A stretch of DNA of 64,000 nucleotides from Arthrobacter sp. 18067 (GTDB lineage Bacteria > Actinomycetota > Actinomycetes > Actinomycetales > Micrococcaceae). The stretch is from positions 62,001 to 126,000 of the forward strand of contig NZ_CACSJJ010000012.1 in NCBI RefSeq assembly GCF_902706295.1. Direction: 5' to 3'. The notes below the pieces were generated by a model. It was given only the letters and a program-made list of their open reading frames with translations. It was not told the DNA's origin and ran no database searches. Of the stretch, positions 34,934 to 43,464 are shown piece after piece (the first letter of the stretch is position 1; every line of letters begins with the position of its first letter). Both the position numbers and the translations under genes were made by a program.

Positions 34934-34992
34934 ACGTTCACCCTAGTTCCGGGGCACAGCGGGAGGGAGTCCCTGCGAGGGCCACCACAGGC

Positions 34993-35862
34993 CTATGCAG
35001 GCTCGGCGGTCCGGCGGGACACCAACACGGGACTGTGAGCATGGTGCAGGACAGCGTGCGCCGTGGAGCCGATAGTGCCCTTGATGACCCCGTGCCCTTT
35101 GGTCCCCACCACTGTAAGACGTGCTCCTTGCGAGGCTTTGACCACCGCCCGGGAGAAGGAAGCATCCACCAGCAACTCTCCGGTCACCGTGATTCCGGGA
35201 GCTTTGTGGCGGGCCTGGCTCAGCACCGAGTCAAGCATCGCTTCAGCGTCCGGGTAAGCCTCCACGGGCTCCCGCAACCGCCGGTAGCCATCGGGTTCGT
35301 GCAGTACGTGAACGATCATGAGTTCAGCACCCGTTGCTTCAGCGAAATGGCAGGCATCCTCAAGTGCCGCCGGTGATCCCGAGTCATCCACGGCAAGCAA
35401 CACAAAACCATCAGGGTTGTCGTCGGCACGGATCACGGCCACAGGGCACTCTGCCGTTGCTGCCATCTCCAGGCTGACGGATCCCACCAGCAAACCCATG
35501 AACCCGCCAAGTCCACGACTTCCGAGCACCAACATCGCAGCACCGGCCGAAACGTGGGCCAGGTGATCGCGGGGCATGCCGTGAAGCAACGTGGTGTGGA
35601 CAGCCAGCTCAGGGACAGTCTCCAGAGCGAGGGCCATACCCTCTTCCAGGACTTTCTGTGCCGCACGTTCGAGGCCGCTGTCAGCCACCCCGGGAACGGG
35701 TCCCCTGTTATGGGACAGCAGGACCCACAAGGAGCAGTGCACTACGTGGAGGGAACAGCCGCGCAGGATCGCATGTTTGGCGGCCCACTGGACGGCGCGG
35801 TGTGATTCTTCGGATCCGTCATAGCCAACCACGATCGTCTTCGATGCGCCCTCGTTCGTCAT
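34993..35862 (-). CDS. Universal stress protein, two UspA domains
   Basis: The 289-residue protein has tandem Usp domains (about 8-145 and 155-285). Each has an ATP-binding loop: GSRGLGGFMGLLVGSVS in the first and GTKGHGVIKGTIGSTAH in the second. The N-terminus IVVGYDGSEESHRAVQWAA is characteristic. Such proteins bind ATP and modulate stress or dormancy responses. It is monocistronic. Confidence 0.93.
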   Translation of the reverse strand: MTNEGASKTIVVGYDGSEESHRAVQWAAKHAILRGCSLHVVHCSLWVLLSHNRGPVPGVADSGLERAAQKVLEEGMALALETVPELAVHTTLLHGMPRDHLAHVSAGAAMLVLGSRGLGGFMGLLVGSVSLEMAATAECPVAVIRADDNPDGFVLLAVDDSGSPAALEDACHFAEATGAELMIVHVLHEPDGYRRLREPVEAYPDAEAMLDSVLSQARHKAPGITVTGELLVDASFSRAVVKASQGARLTVVGTKGHGVIKGTIGSTAHAVLHHAHSPVLVSRRTAEPA

Positions 35863-35968
35863 GGCCAGAGCCTACGCCGGCACCGGGAGAGGCACCATAG
35901 CGTAACGCCCGACGCCACAACGCAACACGCTGCTAGGCTCCGATGCTGACACTTCAGGAGGAAATACC

Positions 35969-36631
35969 GTGAGCTTTGCCGAAGAACTCAGGAAACAGTC
36001 CGCCGGGGATTGGGATGCCGCCGTCAACCATCCGTTCGTGGACCAACTGCTGGCCGGGACCCTTCCCGATGAGCAGCTGCGCCACTACCTCGTGCAGGAC
36101 TACCAGTTCTGCGACGCGTTCACGGCCCTCCTGGGCCAGGCCGTAGCGTCGGCTCCTTCGCTGCCTTCCCGGCTGGTGTTCGCTGGAGTGCTCGGAGCCT
36201 TCGCTTCGGATGAGAACACGTACTTCCAGGATTGCTTCGAGGAACTGGACGTACCTGAAGCAGACAGGACAACACCAGTCCTCGGACCTGCCACCCGCGA
36301 TTTCGATGCCCTCATGCGCAGCGCCCTGTCCACCCGCTCTTACCCCGATGTCCTGGCAGTCCTGCTTGTTGCTGAGTGGCTGTACGGCAACTGGGCAGCC
36401 CGCGCCGGCAATCCTGCCAACTGGCCCGCCGAAGCGAAGCATGCCGAGTGGATCCGTCTCCACAACAACCCTGAGTACAACGCGTGGGTGACGTGGTTGC
36501 GCGACGAGTTCGACGCCGTCGAGCCTTCATCGCCTCAGGAGCGGAAGCGCGTTGCTGCGGTCTTCGCGGAGGCGGTTCGGCTGGAGCGGGCGTTCTTCGA
36601 CGCAGCGCTGATCCCCGCCGCTGTCAGCTAG
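35969..36631 (+). CDS. TenA/THI-4 family protein lacking the usual active-site cysteine
   Basis: The 220-residue protein has a TenA helical bundle, starting at a GTG with an AGGAGG ribosome site. Conserved stretches are HYLVQDYQFCDAFTALL (about 39-55), AEWLYGNWA (135-143) and HNNPEYNAWV. TenA_C enzymes, which hydrolyse thiamine breakdown pyrimidines, carry a cysteine at the position that is Ala135 here, followed by Glu136. That points to the TenA_E type, in which a glutamate is used. No thiamine gene or TPP riboswitch is nearby. Confidence 0.88.
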   Translation: MSFAEELRKQSAGDWDAAVNHPFVDQLLAGTLPDEQLRHYLVQDYQFCDAFTALLGQAVASAPSLPSRLVFAGVLGAFASDENTYFQDCFEELDVPEADRTTPVLGPATRDFDALMRSALSTRSYPDVLAVLLVAEWLYGNWAARAGNPANWPAEAKHAEWIRLHNNPEYNAWVTWLRDEFDAVEPSSPQERKRVAAVFAEAVRLERAFFDAALIPAAVS

Positions 36632-36870
36632 CCCTGCTTCCGAACGGTGTAACTGAGCTCCACCAGGCCTTGGTCGTAGCTGTTCACGTCCACGAGTTTC
36701 AGAAGGGCGGGGTCGTGTCCGGCGGGGAACACGCCCCACAGCACAATGTCCTTGGTGGACTCGCGCTTGATACGGCGGATCGCCTCGATCGCATCGCCGG
36801 ATTCAACGTTCGACGGCGGGAAGTCACCCCAGGGGGCTTCCTTCAGTTGGCGGTGGTGGCCCGCAGGAGC
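36628..36870 (-). pseudogene. Remnant of a RibD/DHFR-like reductase
   Basis: The minus-strand frame encodes about 80 residues (KEAPWGDFPPSNVE, then AIRRIKRESTKDIVLWG, ending VELSYTVRKQG). They resemble the C-terminal half of RibD-type dihydrofolate reductase-family proteins. There is no start codon, an in-frame stop lies at 36871-36873, and the roughly 25-30 residues normally found between LWG and the final strands are missing. Its TAG stop overlaps the TenA stop on the other strand. It looks like a decayed gene. Confidence 0.55.
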
Positions 36871-37038
36871 CTACGCCGCGAAGTATGAGCGGACAACCCT
36901 TGTACGATCCTCCTGCTCAGCGGACCCGTGTTCAGCGGCCCCGCGGCAGGCCTCGGGAGTTCCCGCCAGGTTCGTCCAGTGCCAGCTGTCAGGGCAGTCA
37001 TCGTTGTCGCAAAATTGCCAGGTCATGGGGTCCCTCAT
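36871..37038 (-). CDS. Small hypothetical protein (about 55 aa)
   Basis: An ATG at 37038 (alternative 37026) opens a 55-codon frame beginning MRDPMTWQFCDNDDC, with CPDSWHWTN and EACRGAAEHGS further on. It is rich in acidic residues, Trp and Cys, and the spaced cysteines could bind a metal. I do not recognise a family. It ends at a stop just upstream of, and in frame with, the DHFR-like remnant. It may be a genuine small protein or chance coding; nothing but composition supports it. Confidence 0.3.
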   Translation of the reverse strand: MRDPMTWQFCDNDDCPDSWHWTNLAGTPEACRGAAEHGSAEQEDRTRVVRSYFAA

Positions 37039-37118
37039 TGTCGCCTGTTCGTGTGTCCATAGATAGGAGACGCGAGCAGCCGGAACGTGACGAAGGAAGG
37101 ACCGTGACCTGGGCCCTA

Positions 37119-37412
37119 TTAAGCGGCGGAGGTAAAGGCGAAGATCAGCGCCGAACCGAGCGACAGCAGTCCGATGCCATATCCAACCACCAAGGCTGCG
37201 ATGGCGAAGCCCCGTCCGCGCTCACCGCGCTGTTGTATTTGGTTCAAAGCCACATGGCCTGCTCCGACGACGAAGACCGCAATGACTGCCATACCCGCGA
37301 AGAACAGCCCCACGAGGGCAACTACTGCCATCGCGGCGGCTACGAGGGCCTGCCGGTTGATCGGCTGGGTGGACGCTTCGGTGTGGTTAGCCTGAACGAT
37401 CTCCGTTGACAT
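37119..37412 (-). CDS. Small membrane protein, DUF4190-like
   Basis: The 97-residue protein has a short polar N-terminus (STEIVQANHTEAS) and two hydrophobic helices (about 24-50 and 72-95), separated by a GHVALNQIQQRGERGRGFA loop. GHxAL...I...GE.GRG is the hallmark of DUF4190 proteins in actinobacteria. It is a membrane protein of unknown function, transcribed alone. Confidence 0.75.
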   Translation of the reverse strand: MSTEIVQANHTEASTQPINRQALVAAAMAVVALVGLFFAGMAVIAVFVVGAGHVALNQIQQRGERGRGFAIAALVVGYGIGLLSLGSALIFAFTSAA

Positions 37413-37485
37413 GTTCTCTCCCCATTTGTAAGTGCCCCGAGTCTATCCGCGCAGCGCCCAAAACCTTGGCTGCCCCGCCTGCGAA

Positions 37486-38265
37486 TTACCGGTGTTTGAA
37501 CTCCGGTTGACGCTTCTCGCTGAACGCGGCCATGCCTTCCTTTTGGTCCTCCGTGGCGAAGAGTGAGTGGAACACGCGCCGTTCAAAGACAACCCCTTGG
37601 GCCAGGCCCGTCTCGAAGGCAGCATTGACGGCCTCCTTGGCCACCATCGCGACCGGTTTGGACTTGGACGCGATGACTTCGGCAGCCTTGACTGCTTCCT
37701 CGATCACCTCAGCGGCAGGAACAACCCTGGAGACCAGGCCGGAGCGTTCGGCCTCGTCGGCATCCATGAACCGGCCCGTCAGGATCATGTCCATCGCCTT
37801 GGCCTTGCCCACGGCACGGGTGAGCCGCTGGGAGCCACCCATTCCCGGAATTACACCGAGGTTGATCTCGGGCTGGCCGAACTTGGCGTTGTCTCCGGCG
37901 ATGATGAAATCGGCCATCATCGCCAGTTCGCAGCCACCGCCGAGAGCAAAGCCGGACACTGCTGCGATCACAGGGATACGCAGGCGTGTGAGGTCCTCCC
38001 ACCGCCGGAACCAGTCTGCGGCGTACATCTCCATGTAGCTGTTGGAGGACATTTCTTTGATGTCCGCGCCGGCGGCAAACGCTTTGGCTGATCCCGTGAT
38101 CACCACCGCACCCACGTCGGGATCGGTGTCCATGGCCGTGACAGCATCCACGAGTTCAGTCATGAGCGCGGTGTTCAGCGCATTCAATGCCTCCGGCCGG
38201 TTCAGGGTCACCAGGCCAACCCGGCCCCGCCGTTCCACCACAATGTTCCGGTACTGCTCCGTCAT
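37486..38265 (-). CDS. Enoyl-CoA hydratase
   Basis: The 259-residue crotonase has an oxyanion-hole segment [11 protein letters not shown] and [13 protein letters not shown], and both catalytic glutamates: in CELAMM and in [20 protein letters not shown]. It hydrates 2-enoyl-CoA; in this operon the natural substrate is methacrylyl-CoA of valine degradation. The ATG at 38265 follows GGAGAGGGAGAG; an in-frame ATG at 38292 is less well placed. It is the last gene of the mmsA-hydrolase-mmsB-hydratase run. Confidence 0.9.
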   Translation of the reverse strand: MTEQYRNIVVERRGRVGLVTLNRPEALNALNTALMTELVDAVTAMDTDPDVGAVVITGSAKAFAAGADIKEMSSNSYMEMYAADWFRRWEDLTRLRIPVIAAVSGFALGGGCELAMMADFIIAGDNAKFGQPEINLGVIPGMGGSQRLTRAVGKAKAMDMILTGRFMDADEAERSGLVSRVVPAAEVIEEAVKAAEVIASKSKPVAMVAKEAVNAAFETGLAQGVVFERRVFHSLFATEDQKEGMAAFSEKRQPEFKHR

Positions 38266-38310
38266 GCTCTCCCTCTCCGCCAAGCTCGTCATACATTAAC
38301 TTCCAACCTC

Positions 38311-39252
38311 TCACACAGACTTGTCGCGGATCTCCGTGATGATGCCGGAGAAGTCCCTGCCGGCACCCTCACCGGCGGCAAAAGCATCGTAAATACGCGA
38401 TGCCAGCGGTCCCATCTCTGCCGCAACACCAGTGCTTTCCAGCGCGTTCAGTGCCAGGCGCAGGTCCTTGGCCATCAACGCACCGGCAAACCCGGGCTGG
38501 TAATCGCGGTTGGCCGGGCTGGTGGGCACAGGTCCCGGAACGGGACAGTTGGTGGTCAGTGCCCAGCACTGTCCGGACGCGTTGGAGGCAACGTCGAACA
38601 ACGCCTGGTGCGTCAGGCCCAGCTTCTCTCCGAGCACAAACGCCTCAGCAACAGCGATCATGGACACACCCAGAATCATGTTGTTGCAGACCTTGGCTGC
38701 CTGCCCGGCACCGTGGTCCCCGCAATGGACGATCCGTTTGCCCATGAGTTCCAGGATCGGCTTCACGGTCTCGAAATCCTCCGGCAATGCCCCCACCATG
38801 AACGTCAGGGTGCCCGCTTCGGCACCCACCACGCCGCCGGAAACCGGGGCGTCCACGGAGCGGTGTCCGGCTTCCAGTGCAACGGCAGCTGCTTCCCGGG
38901 CCTCGTCCACGTTGATGGTGGAGCAGTCCAGGAACAAGGTGTTCGGCTTCGCAACGGAAAGCAGCCCGGGGCCGTCCACACCGCGGTAGGCGTCCAGTAC
39001 GTGCTTGCCGCTGGGGAGCATGGTCAGCACCACCGCCGCTTCCGCTGCGGCCTCATGTGCCGTGGATGCCATCGGAATCCCGTGAGCCACGGCTGCCTCA
39101 ACGGCTGCCGGAACGGGGTCGTATCCAATGACGTCATGCCCTGCCTTGATCAGGTTGGCCGCCATCGGCCCACCCATGTGGCCGAGGCCCAGGAAAGCGA
39201 TGAGGCCCGTGGCCGGGGCTTGGATAGCTGACGTGGCTGCGTTCTCTGTCAT
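38311..39252 (-). CDS. mmsB: 3-hydroxyisobutyrate dehydrogenase
   Basis: The 313-residue beta-hydroxyacid dehydrogenase oxidises 3-hydroxyisobutyrate to methylmalonate semialdehyde with NAD. It has the nucleotide-binding FLGLGHMGGPMAANLI, the substrate signature DAPVSGGVVGAEAGTL, and GAGQAAKVCNNMI with the catalytic lysine. The ATG at 39252 has a GGAG ribosome site at 6-nt spacing. It lies 11 bp after the 3-hydroxyisobutyryl-CoA hydrolase gene, which makes its substrate, and in the same operon as mmsA, which uses its product. Confidence 0.93.
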   Translation of the reverse strand: MTENAATSAIQAPATGLIAFLGLGHMGGPMAANLIKAGHDVIGYDPVPAAVEAAVAHGIPMASTAHEAAAEAAVVLTMLPSGKHVLDAYRGVDGPGLLSVAKPNTLFLDCSTINVDEAREAAAVALEAGHRSVDAPVSGGVVGAEAGTLTFMVGALPEDFETVKPILELMGKRIVHCGDHGAGQAAKVCNNMILGVSMIAVAEAFVLGEKLGLTHQALFDVASNASGQCWALTTNCPVPGPVPTSPANRDYQPGFAGALMAKDLRLALNALESTGVAAEMGPLASRIYDAFAAGEGAGRDFSGIITEIRDKSV

Positions 39253-39263
39253 GCTCGTCTCCT

Positions 39264-40328
39264 TCAATTCGACTGGACAGGACTGGCTGAAAGCCCCAGC
39301 TCGCGTTCGCCGAGCGGCGCGAAGTAGCCCTCGACGTCGGACGCGCGGACGTCAGACAGGGTCGGCGGTTTCCACTGCGGATTCCTGTCCTTGTCCACCA
39401 CCTGCGCGCGGATGCCTTCACGGAAGTCCGGACCTGCAAGGCAACGAAGACCTACCCGATACTCCTGATCCAGCGCCTCCTCCAGCGAAAGCCCCCGGAC
39501 CCGGCGCAGCGATGCCAAAGTGACCTTCACGGACGTCGGCGACTTCGCATCAATAGTGTCTGCCGCTGCGGCGGCGTCGGAGCCCGCAGAGCGCAGGCTC
39601 CGCACGATCTCCTCGGCATCGTCACGCGCGTACGCGGCGTCGATCCACTCGCGTTGGGCTGCCAACGCCGAGTCCGGCGCGGCTTGGGCGAAGCGCTCGA
39701 CGGCGGCTTCCGCCGTCGAGGTTTCCAGCGCTTCCGCCAGTGCGGGCAGGCTTTCGGACGGTACGAAATGGTCCGCGAGGCCCAGGAACAGGGCATCGGC
39801 ACCAGTCAAATGAGCACCTGTCAGGGCAGCGTGGGTTCCCGTCTCCCCCGGGGAACGTGACAGCAAGAGCGTGCCACCGACGTCGGGCACAAAACCAATG
39901 GTGGTTTCGGGCATTCCGGTGCGTGTCCGTTCGGTGACGACACGCAACGAACCGTGCGCCGAGATGCCAACACCGCCGCCCAGCACCAGGCCGTCCATGA
40001 ATGCCACATACGGTTTGGGATAGTGCGAGATCAGGGCGTTCAGCCGGTACTCGTCGGCCCAGAATTCCGCGGTTTCAGTTCCGCTGTGCAGCATGTCCTT
40101 ATAGATGGCCACGATGTCCCCGCCCGCGCACAGGCCGCGGTCTCCGGCGCCGCGCACCAAAACGGTGGCGACGGCGTCGTCGTCCGCCCAATCCGTCAGC
40201 TGCCGGAACATGGCTTTCACCATTCCCGCATTCAGCGCGTTGACGGCTTTCGGGCGGTTCAGGGTCACGATGCCCAGGTGGCCCCGGCGTTCAAAAAGAA
40301 CCTCGTCTTCTGACTCCACAGCCCCCAT
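39264..40328 (-). CDS. 3-hydroxyisobutyryl-CoA hydrolase
   Basis: The 354-residue member of the crotonase superfamily with the length and motifs of HIBYL-CoA hydrolases (RGLCAGGDIVAIYKDML, MDGLVLGGGVGISAHGSLRV, ARTRT-like ERTRTGMPETTIGFVPDVG). It releases CoA from 3-hydroxyisobutyryl-CoA in valine catabolism. The start at 40328 shares one base with the mmsA stop; upstream codons to 40382 are inside mmsA and were rejected. Position between mmsA and mmsB supports the role. Confidence 0.9.
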   Translation of the reverse strand: MGAVESEDEVLFERRGHLGIVTLNRPKAVNALNAGMVKAMFRQLTDWADDDAVATVLVRGAGDRGLCAGGDIVAIYKDMLHSGTETAEFWADEYRLNALISHYPKPYVAFMDGLVLGGGVGISAHGSLRVVTERTRTGMPETTIGFVPDVGGTLLLSRSPGETGTHAALTGAHLTGADALFLGLADHFVPSESLPALAEALETSTAEAAVERFAQAAPDSALAAQREWIDAAYARDDAEEIVRSLRSAGSDAAAAADTIDAKSPTSVKVTLASLRRVRGLSLEEALDQEYRVGLRCLAGPDFREGIRAQVVDKDRNPQWKPPTLSDVRASDVEGYFAPLGERELGLSASPVQSN

Positions 40329-41827
40329 CAGCTGCCTGCCGGCATGACGAAGCTGGCGCCCTGGCGGATGCCGGAAGGCCACCGCGACGTCACCGTCTTG
40401 GTCTTGGTGTAGAAGCGGAACGCGTCGGCGCCGTGCTGGTTGAGGTCGCCGAAACCGGACGCCTTCCAGCCACCGAATGTGTAGTACGCGATGGGCACGG
40501 GAATCGGCACATTGATGCCCACCATGCCTACCTCCACGCGGCTGGCAAAGTCCCGGGCCGAGTCGCCGTCGCGGGTGAAAATTGCGACGCCGTTGCCAAA
40601 CTCATGCTCGCTGCAGAGCCTGAGCGCTTCGTCATAGTCAGCCGCGCGCAGCACGCTCAGGACGGGACCGAAGATCTCTTCCTTGTAGATCTTCATGTCC
40701 TTGGTGACGTTGTCGAAGAGCGTTGGGCCCACCCAGAAACCGCCGTCGTAACCGTCCACGGTGAGGCCTCGACCATCGGTGACCAGGGTTGCGCCTTCGT
40801 CCACGCCGGACTGGATGTACCCCTCGATGCGTTCCTTGGCAGAAGCAGCCACCACGGGTCCGAAGTCCGAGTCCTTGGCCAGGCTGTGGCCCACCTTCAG
40901 GTCCTTGACGCGCTCGGTCAGCTTGGCCACCAAAGCATCGGCGGTCTCCTGGCCAACGGGCACGGCCACCGAGATAGCCATACAGCGTTCGCCGGCGGAA
41001 CCGTATCCGGCACCAATCAGGGCGTCGGCAGCCATGTCCAGGTCGGCGTCGGGCATGATCACCATGTGGTTCTTCGCCCCGCCGAAGCACTGTGCGCGCT
41101 TGCCGTGCGCCGCTGCTGTGGCGTAGATGTACTGGGCGATCGGCGTGGAACCCACGAAGCCGATGGCCTTCACGCGCGGATCTTCGAGCAACGCGTCCAC
41201 GGCTTCCTTGTCACCATTGATCACGTTAAAGACGCCGTTCGGCACGCCTGCTTCGCTGTAGAGTTCGGCGAGGCGCAGGGGAACAGACGGATCCCGTTCC
41301 GAGGGCTTGAGGATGAACGCGTTTCCGGCGGCGAGCGCAGGGCCGGACTTCCACAGCGGGATCATGGCCGGGAAGTTGAACGGTGTGATGCCCGCGACGA
41401 CCCCCAGCGGCTGGCGCAGTGAGTGGACGTCGATCCCTTGCCCGGCGTTGTCGGAGAACTCTCCTTTGAGGAGGTGCGGCGCCCCTGCGGAGAACTCGAC
41501 GACCTCGATGCCGCGCTGGATGTCACCCTTGGCATCGGCGAACGTCTTGCCGTGTTCGGAGGACAGGAGCTTGGCGAGCTCGTCCATGTTTTCGTTGACC
41601 AGGTCCACGAACTTGAGCAGGATGCGTCCCCGGCGTTGCGGGTTCATGGCCGCCCATTCGAGCTGGCCTTTCTCGGCATTTGCGACGGCGTTGCGGACCT
41701 CGTCCGCGCTGGCCAGCGGAAGCCGGGCCTGGACTTCGCCGGTGCAGGGATCGTAGACATCGCTGAACCGGCCGGACGTGCCGTCGATCCTCTGGCCGTC
41801 TACGTAGTGTGAAAGCTCGCGCACCAT
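40328..41827 (-). CDS. mmsA: CoA-acylating methylmalonate-semialdehyde dehydrogenase
   Basis: The 499-residue aldehyde dehydrogenase of the MmsA type oxidises methylmalonate semialdehyde to propionyl-CoA. Motifs are TPFNFPAMIPLW, GFVGSTPIAQYIY, the catalytic cysteine in GSAGERCMAIS, and EIFGPVLSVLR. The ATG at 41827 follows AAAGGAG; the longer frame to 41920 would run through the promoter. It heads the valine operon. A sequence module shared with the acyl-CoA dehydrogenase/synthetase promoter lies 80-117 bp upstream. Confidence 0.94.
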   Translation of the reverse strand: MVRELSHYVDGQRIDGTSGRFSDVYDPCTGEVQARLPLASADEVRNAVANAEKGQLEWAAMNPQRRGRILLKFVDLVNENMDELAKLLSSEHGKTFADAKGDIQRGIEVVEFSAGAPHLLKGEFSDNAGQGIDVHSLRQPLGVVAGITPFNFPAMIPLWKSGPALAAGNAFILKPSERDPSVPLRLAELYSEAGVPNGVFNVINGDKEAVDALLEDPRVKAIGFVGSTPIAQYIYATAAAHGKRAQCFGGAKNHMVIMPDADLDMAADALIGAGYGSAGERCMAISVAVPVGQETADALVAKLTERVKDLKVGHSLAKDSDFGPVVAASAKERIEGYIQSGVDEGATLVTDGRGLTVDGYDGGFWVGPTLFDNVTKDMKIYKEEIFGPVLSVLRAADYDEALRLCSEHEFGNGVAIFTRDGDSARDFASRVEVGMVGINVPIPVPIAYYTFGGWKASGFGDLNQHGADAFRFYTKTKTVTSRWPSGIRQGASFVMPAGS

Positions 41828-41906
41828 GGTGGAATGCTCCTTTGCATCGTGAATGACTGCCGTGCCGCCGGGTGCTGGGACCGCTGCGGGGAACACGTGA
41901 CCAACT

Positions 41907-41944
41907 GTGATCCAGGTCATCTCTGAACCCGAATATACTCGGAC
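41907..41944. promoter_or_regulatory. Module upstream of mmsA matching the promoter at 27331-27366
   Basis: GTGATCCAGGTCA (41907-41919) and AATATACTCGGAC (41932-41944) correspond, on the strand opposite, to TGATGTGGATCAC and GTCCTAGTATATT of the divergent acyl-CoA promoter. The same order is kept and the gap is five bases longer. Both are upstream of acyl-CoA catabolic genes, so a shared regulator is likely. Confidence 0.5.
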
Positions 41945-41979
41945 TTCCTACTAATTTCCAGAGGCGTGTTTTGAGACCC

Positions 41980-43371
41980 CTAGTGGACTTCCTTCATCCC
42001 CTTGTACGCCTCCAGCGCCTCTGCCCGGGTGGTCTTCAGGTCCACGATCTCCTCCGGGTACTCGGGTGTGCCGAACTCCGGAATCCAGTGGGCAATGTAT
42101 TTTCCCTGGGGATCGAACTTGATGCGCTGGGCCTCCGGGTTGAAGATCCTGAAGAACGGCGACGCATCAGCCCCGGACCCGGCCACCCACTGCCAGTTGG
42201 CGGGGTTCGACGCCGGATCAGCGTCCACCAGGGTGTCCCAGAACCACTGCTCGCCGAGCTGCCAGTGGATGCCAAGGTTCTTCACCAGGAAGCTCGCGGC
42301 AACCATTCGGACACGGTTGTGCATCCACCCCGTGCGCCAAAGCTGCCGTTGTCCGGCGTCCACCATGGGGAATCCGGTGCGGCCCCGCTGCCAGGCGTGG
42401 AGCTCCTGCGGCGCGCTTTCGTGCCCGGGGTGTTTACCGTTGCCACCACTGATGCCGGGCCACGCCCAGGGGAAGCGATCGAACTCAGTGCGAAGGTTGG
42501 CCGTTGCCAGCTCAGGGTTGTGGAAGTACTGGTGCCAGCAGAATTCCCGCCAGCCCAGCTCTGAAGCGTAAATCGAAGCGCTTTCCGAACGTTTGGAACC
42601 CAGGGCATGCCACACCTCAAACGGGCTCAGCTCACCCCAGCGCAGGTAAGGCGAGAGGCAACTGCTGCCATCGGTGTCCGGACGGTTCCGACCCTCGCTG
42701 TAATTGGAGAGTCCCTTCTCCACGAACGCGGCAAGTCGTTCGTGTCCGGCAGCTGCCCCCGGCGTCCACATGTCGGCCAGTCCGCCGGACCAGTCCGGGT
42801 CGGTGGGCAGGAGGTTCCAGGAGGCCAGCTCGTCGTACGCCGGCAGTTCGCCGGCGTACCCATGGCCCTTTGCGGGCACGGCCAACGGCTCGCGGAAATC
42901 CTGCGCAGACACGGTCCGCCAGAACGGAGTGAAGACCTTGTATTGCCCGCCCGTTTTGGTGGTCACATTCCACGGCTCATGGAGCAGGGAGGCTTGAAAA
43001 CTTGCCACGTGCAGTCCTGCGTCACCTGCCCAGCTCTTGATGCCGGCGTCGACCGTCCGCTCAGCCGAGCCGTACCGGCGGTTCCAGTAAAGCGCGCCGG
43101 CGTCAACCGCCGTCGTTGTCTTCCGGACCACGTCAGAGGCTGGTCCGCGGCGGAGCAGCAGCGGTATGCCCAACTTGTCCAGCTCTTCACGGAGCGCCAT
43201 CAGGGAGTGATGGAGCCACCACCGTGCGGCGCCGCCATGGGCGCGGATGCCTGGCGATTCTTCGTCGAGGACGTACAGGGCAACGGCTTCACCGTCGTCG
43301 ACGGCGGCACGCAAGGCCGGGTTGTCGGCGACCCGCAGGTCGTCCCGGAACCAAACGATTGACGGTTTCAT
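41980..43371 (-). CDS. phrB: Deoxyribodipyrimidine photo-lyase
   Basis: The 463-residue protein has an N-terminal photolyase alpha/beta domain (IVWFRDDLRVADNPALRAAV) and a C-terminal FAD-binding domain. The latter has LGWREFCWHQYFHNPEL, FPMVDAGQRQL and TGWMHNRVRMVAASFLVKNL. It uses light to split cyclobutane pyrimidine dimers. Length and motifs match class I CPD photolyases. It is transcribed alone. Confidence 0.95.
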   Translation of the reverse strand: MKPSIVWFRDDLRVADNPALRAAVDDGEAVALYVLDEESPGIRAHGGAARWWLHHSLMALREELDKLGIPLLLRRGPASDVVRKTTTAVDAGALYWNRRYGSAERTVDAGIKSWAGDAGLHVASFQASLLHEPWNVTTKTGGQYKVFTPFWRTVSAQDFREPLAVPAKGHGYAGELPAYDELASWNLLPTDPDWSGGLADMWTPGAAAGHERLAAFVEKGLSNYSEGRNRPDTDGSSCLSPYLRWGELSPFEVWHALGSKRSESASIYASELGWREFCWHQYFHNPELATANLRTEFDRFPWAWPGISGGNGKHPGHESAPQELHAWQRGRTGFPMVDAGQRQLWRTGWMHNRVRMVAASFLVKNLGIHWQLGEQWFWDTLVDADPASNPANWQWVAGSGADASPFFRIFNPEAQRIKFDPQGKYIAHWIPEFGTPEYPEEIVDLKTTRAEALEAYKGMKEVH

Positions 43372-43404
43372 TAATTCCTTTCAGCGGACACCCGGAAACA
43401 GGAA

Positions 43405-43443
43405 CAGCCCATGCCCCCCTGAGAATCCTAGGGGCATGGGCTG
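43405..43443. terminator. Hairpin terminator downstream of the small gene ending at 43465
   Basis: CAGCCCATGCCCC (43405-43417) and GGGGCATGGGCTG (43431-43443) form a perfect 13-bp stem with a 13-nt loop. It lies between the minus-strand gene at 43465-43806 and the photolyase start. The T-tract is poor, so termination strength is uncertain. Confidence 0.6.
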
Positions 43444-43464
43444 AACGCTCGCTGTTGAATGAGG

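Noticed and set aside
35880..35968. TPP riboswitch upstream of the TenA gene
   Set aside because: The leader is too short and lacks the conserved TPP aptamer elements.
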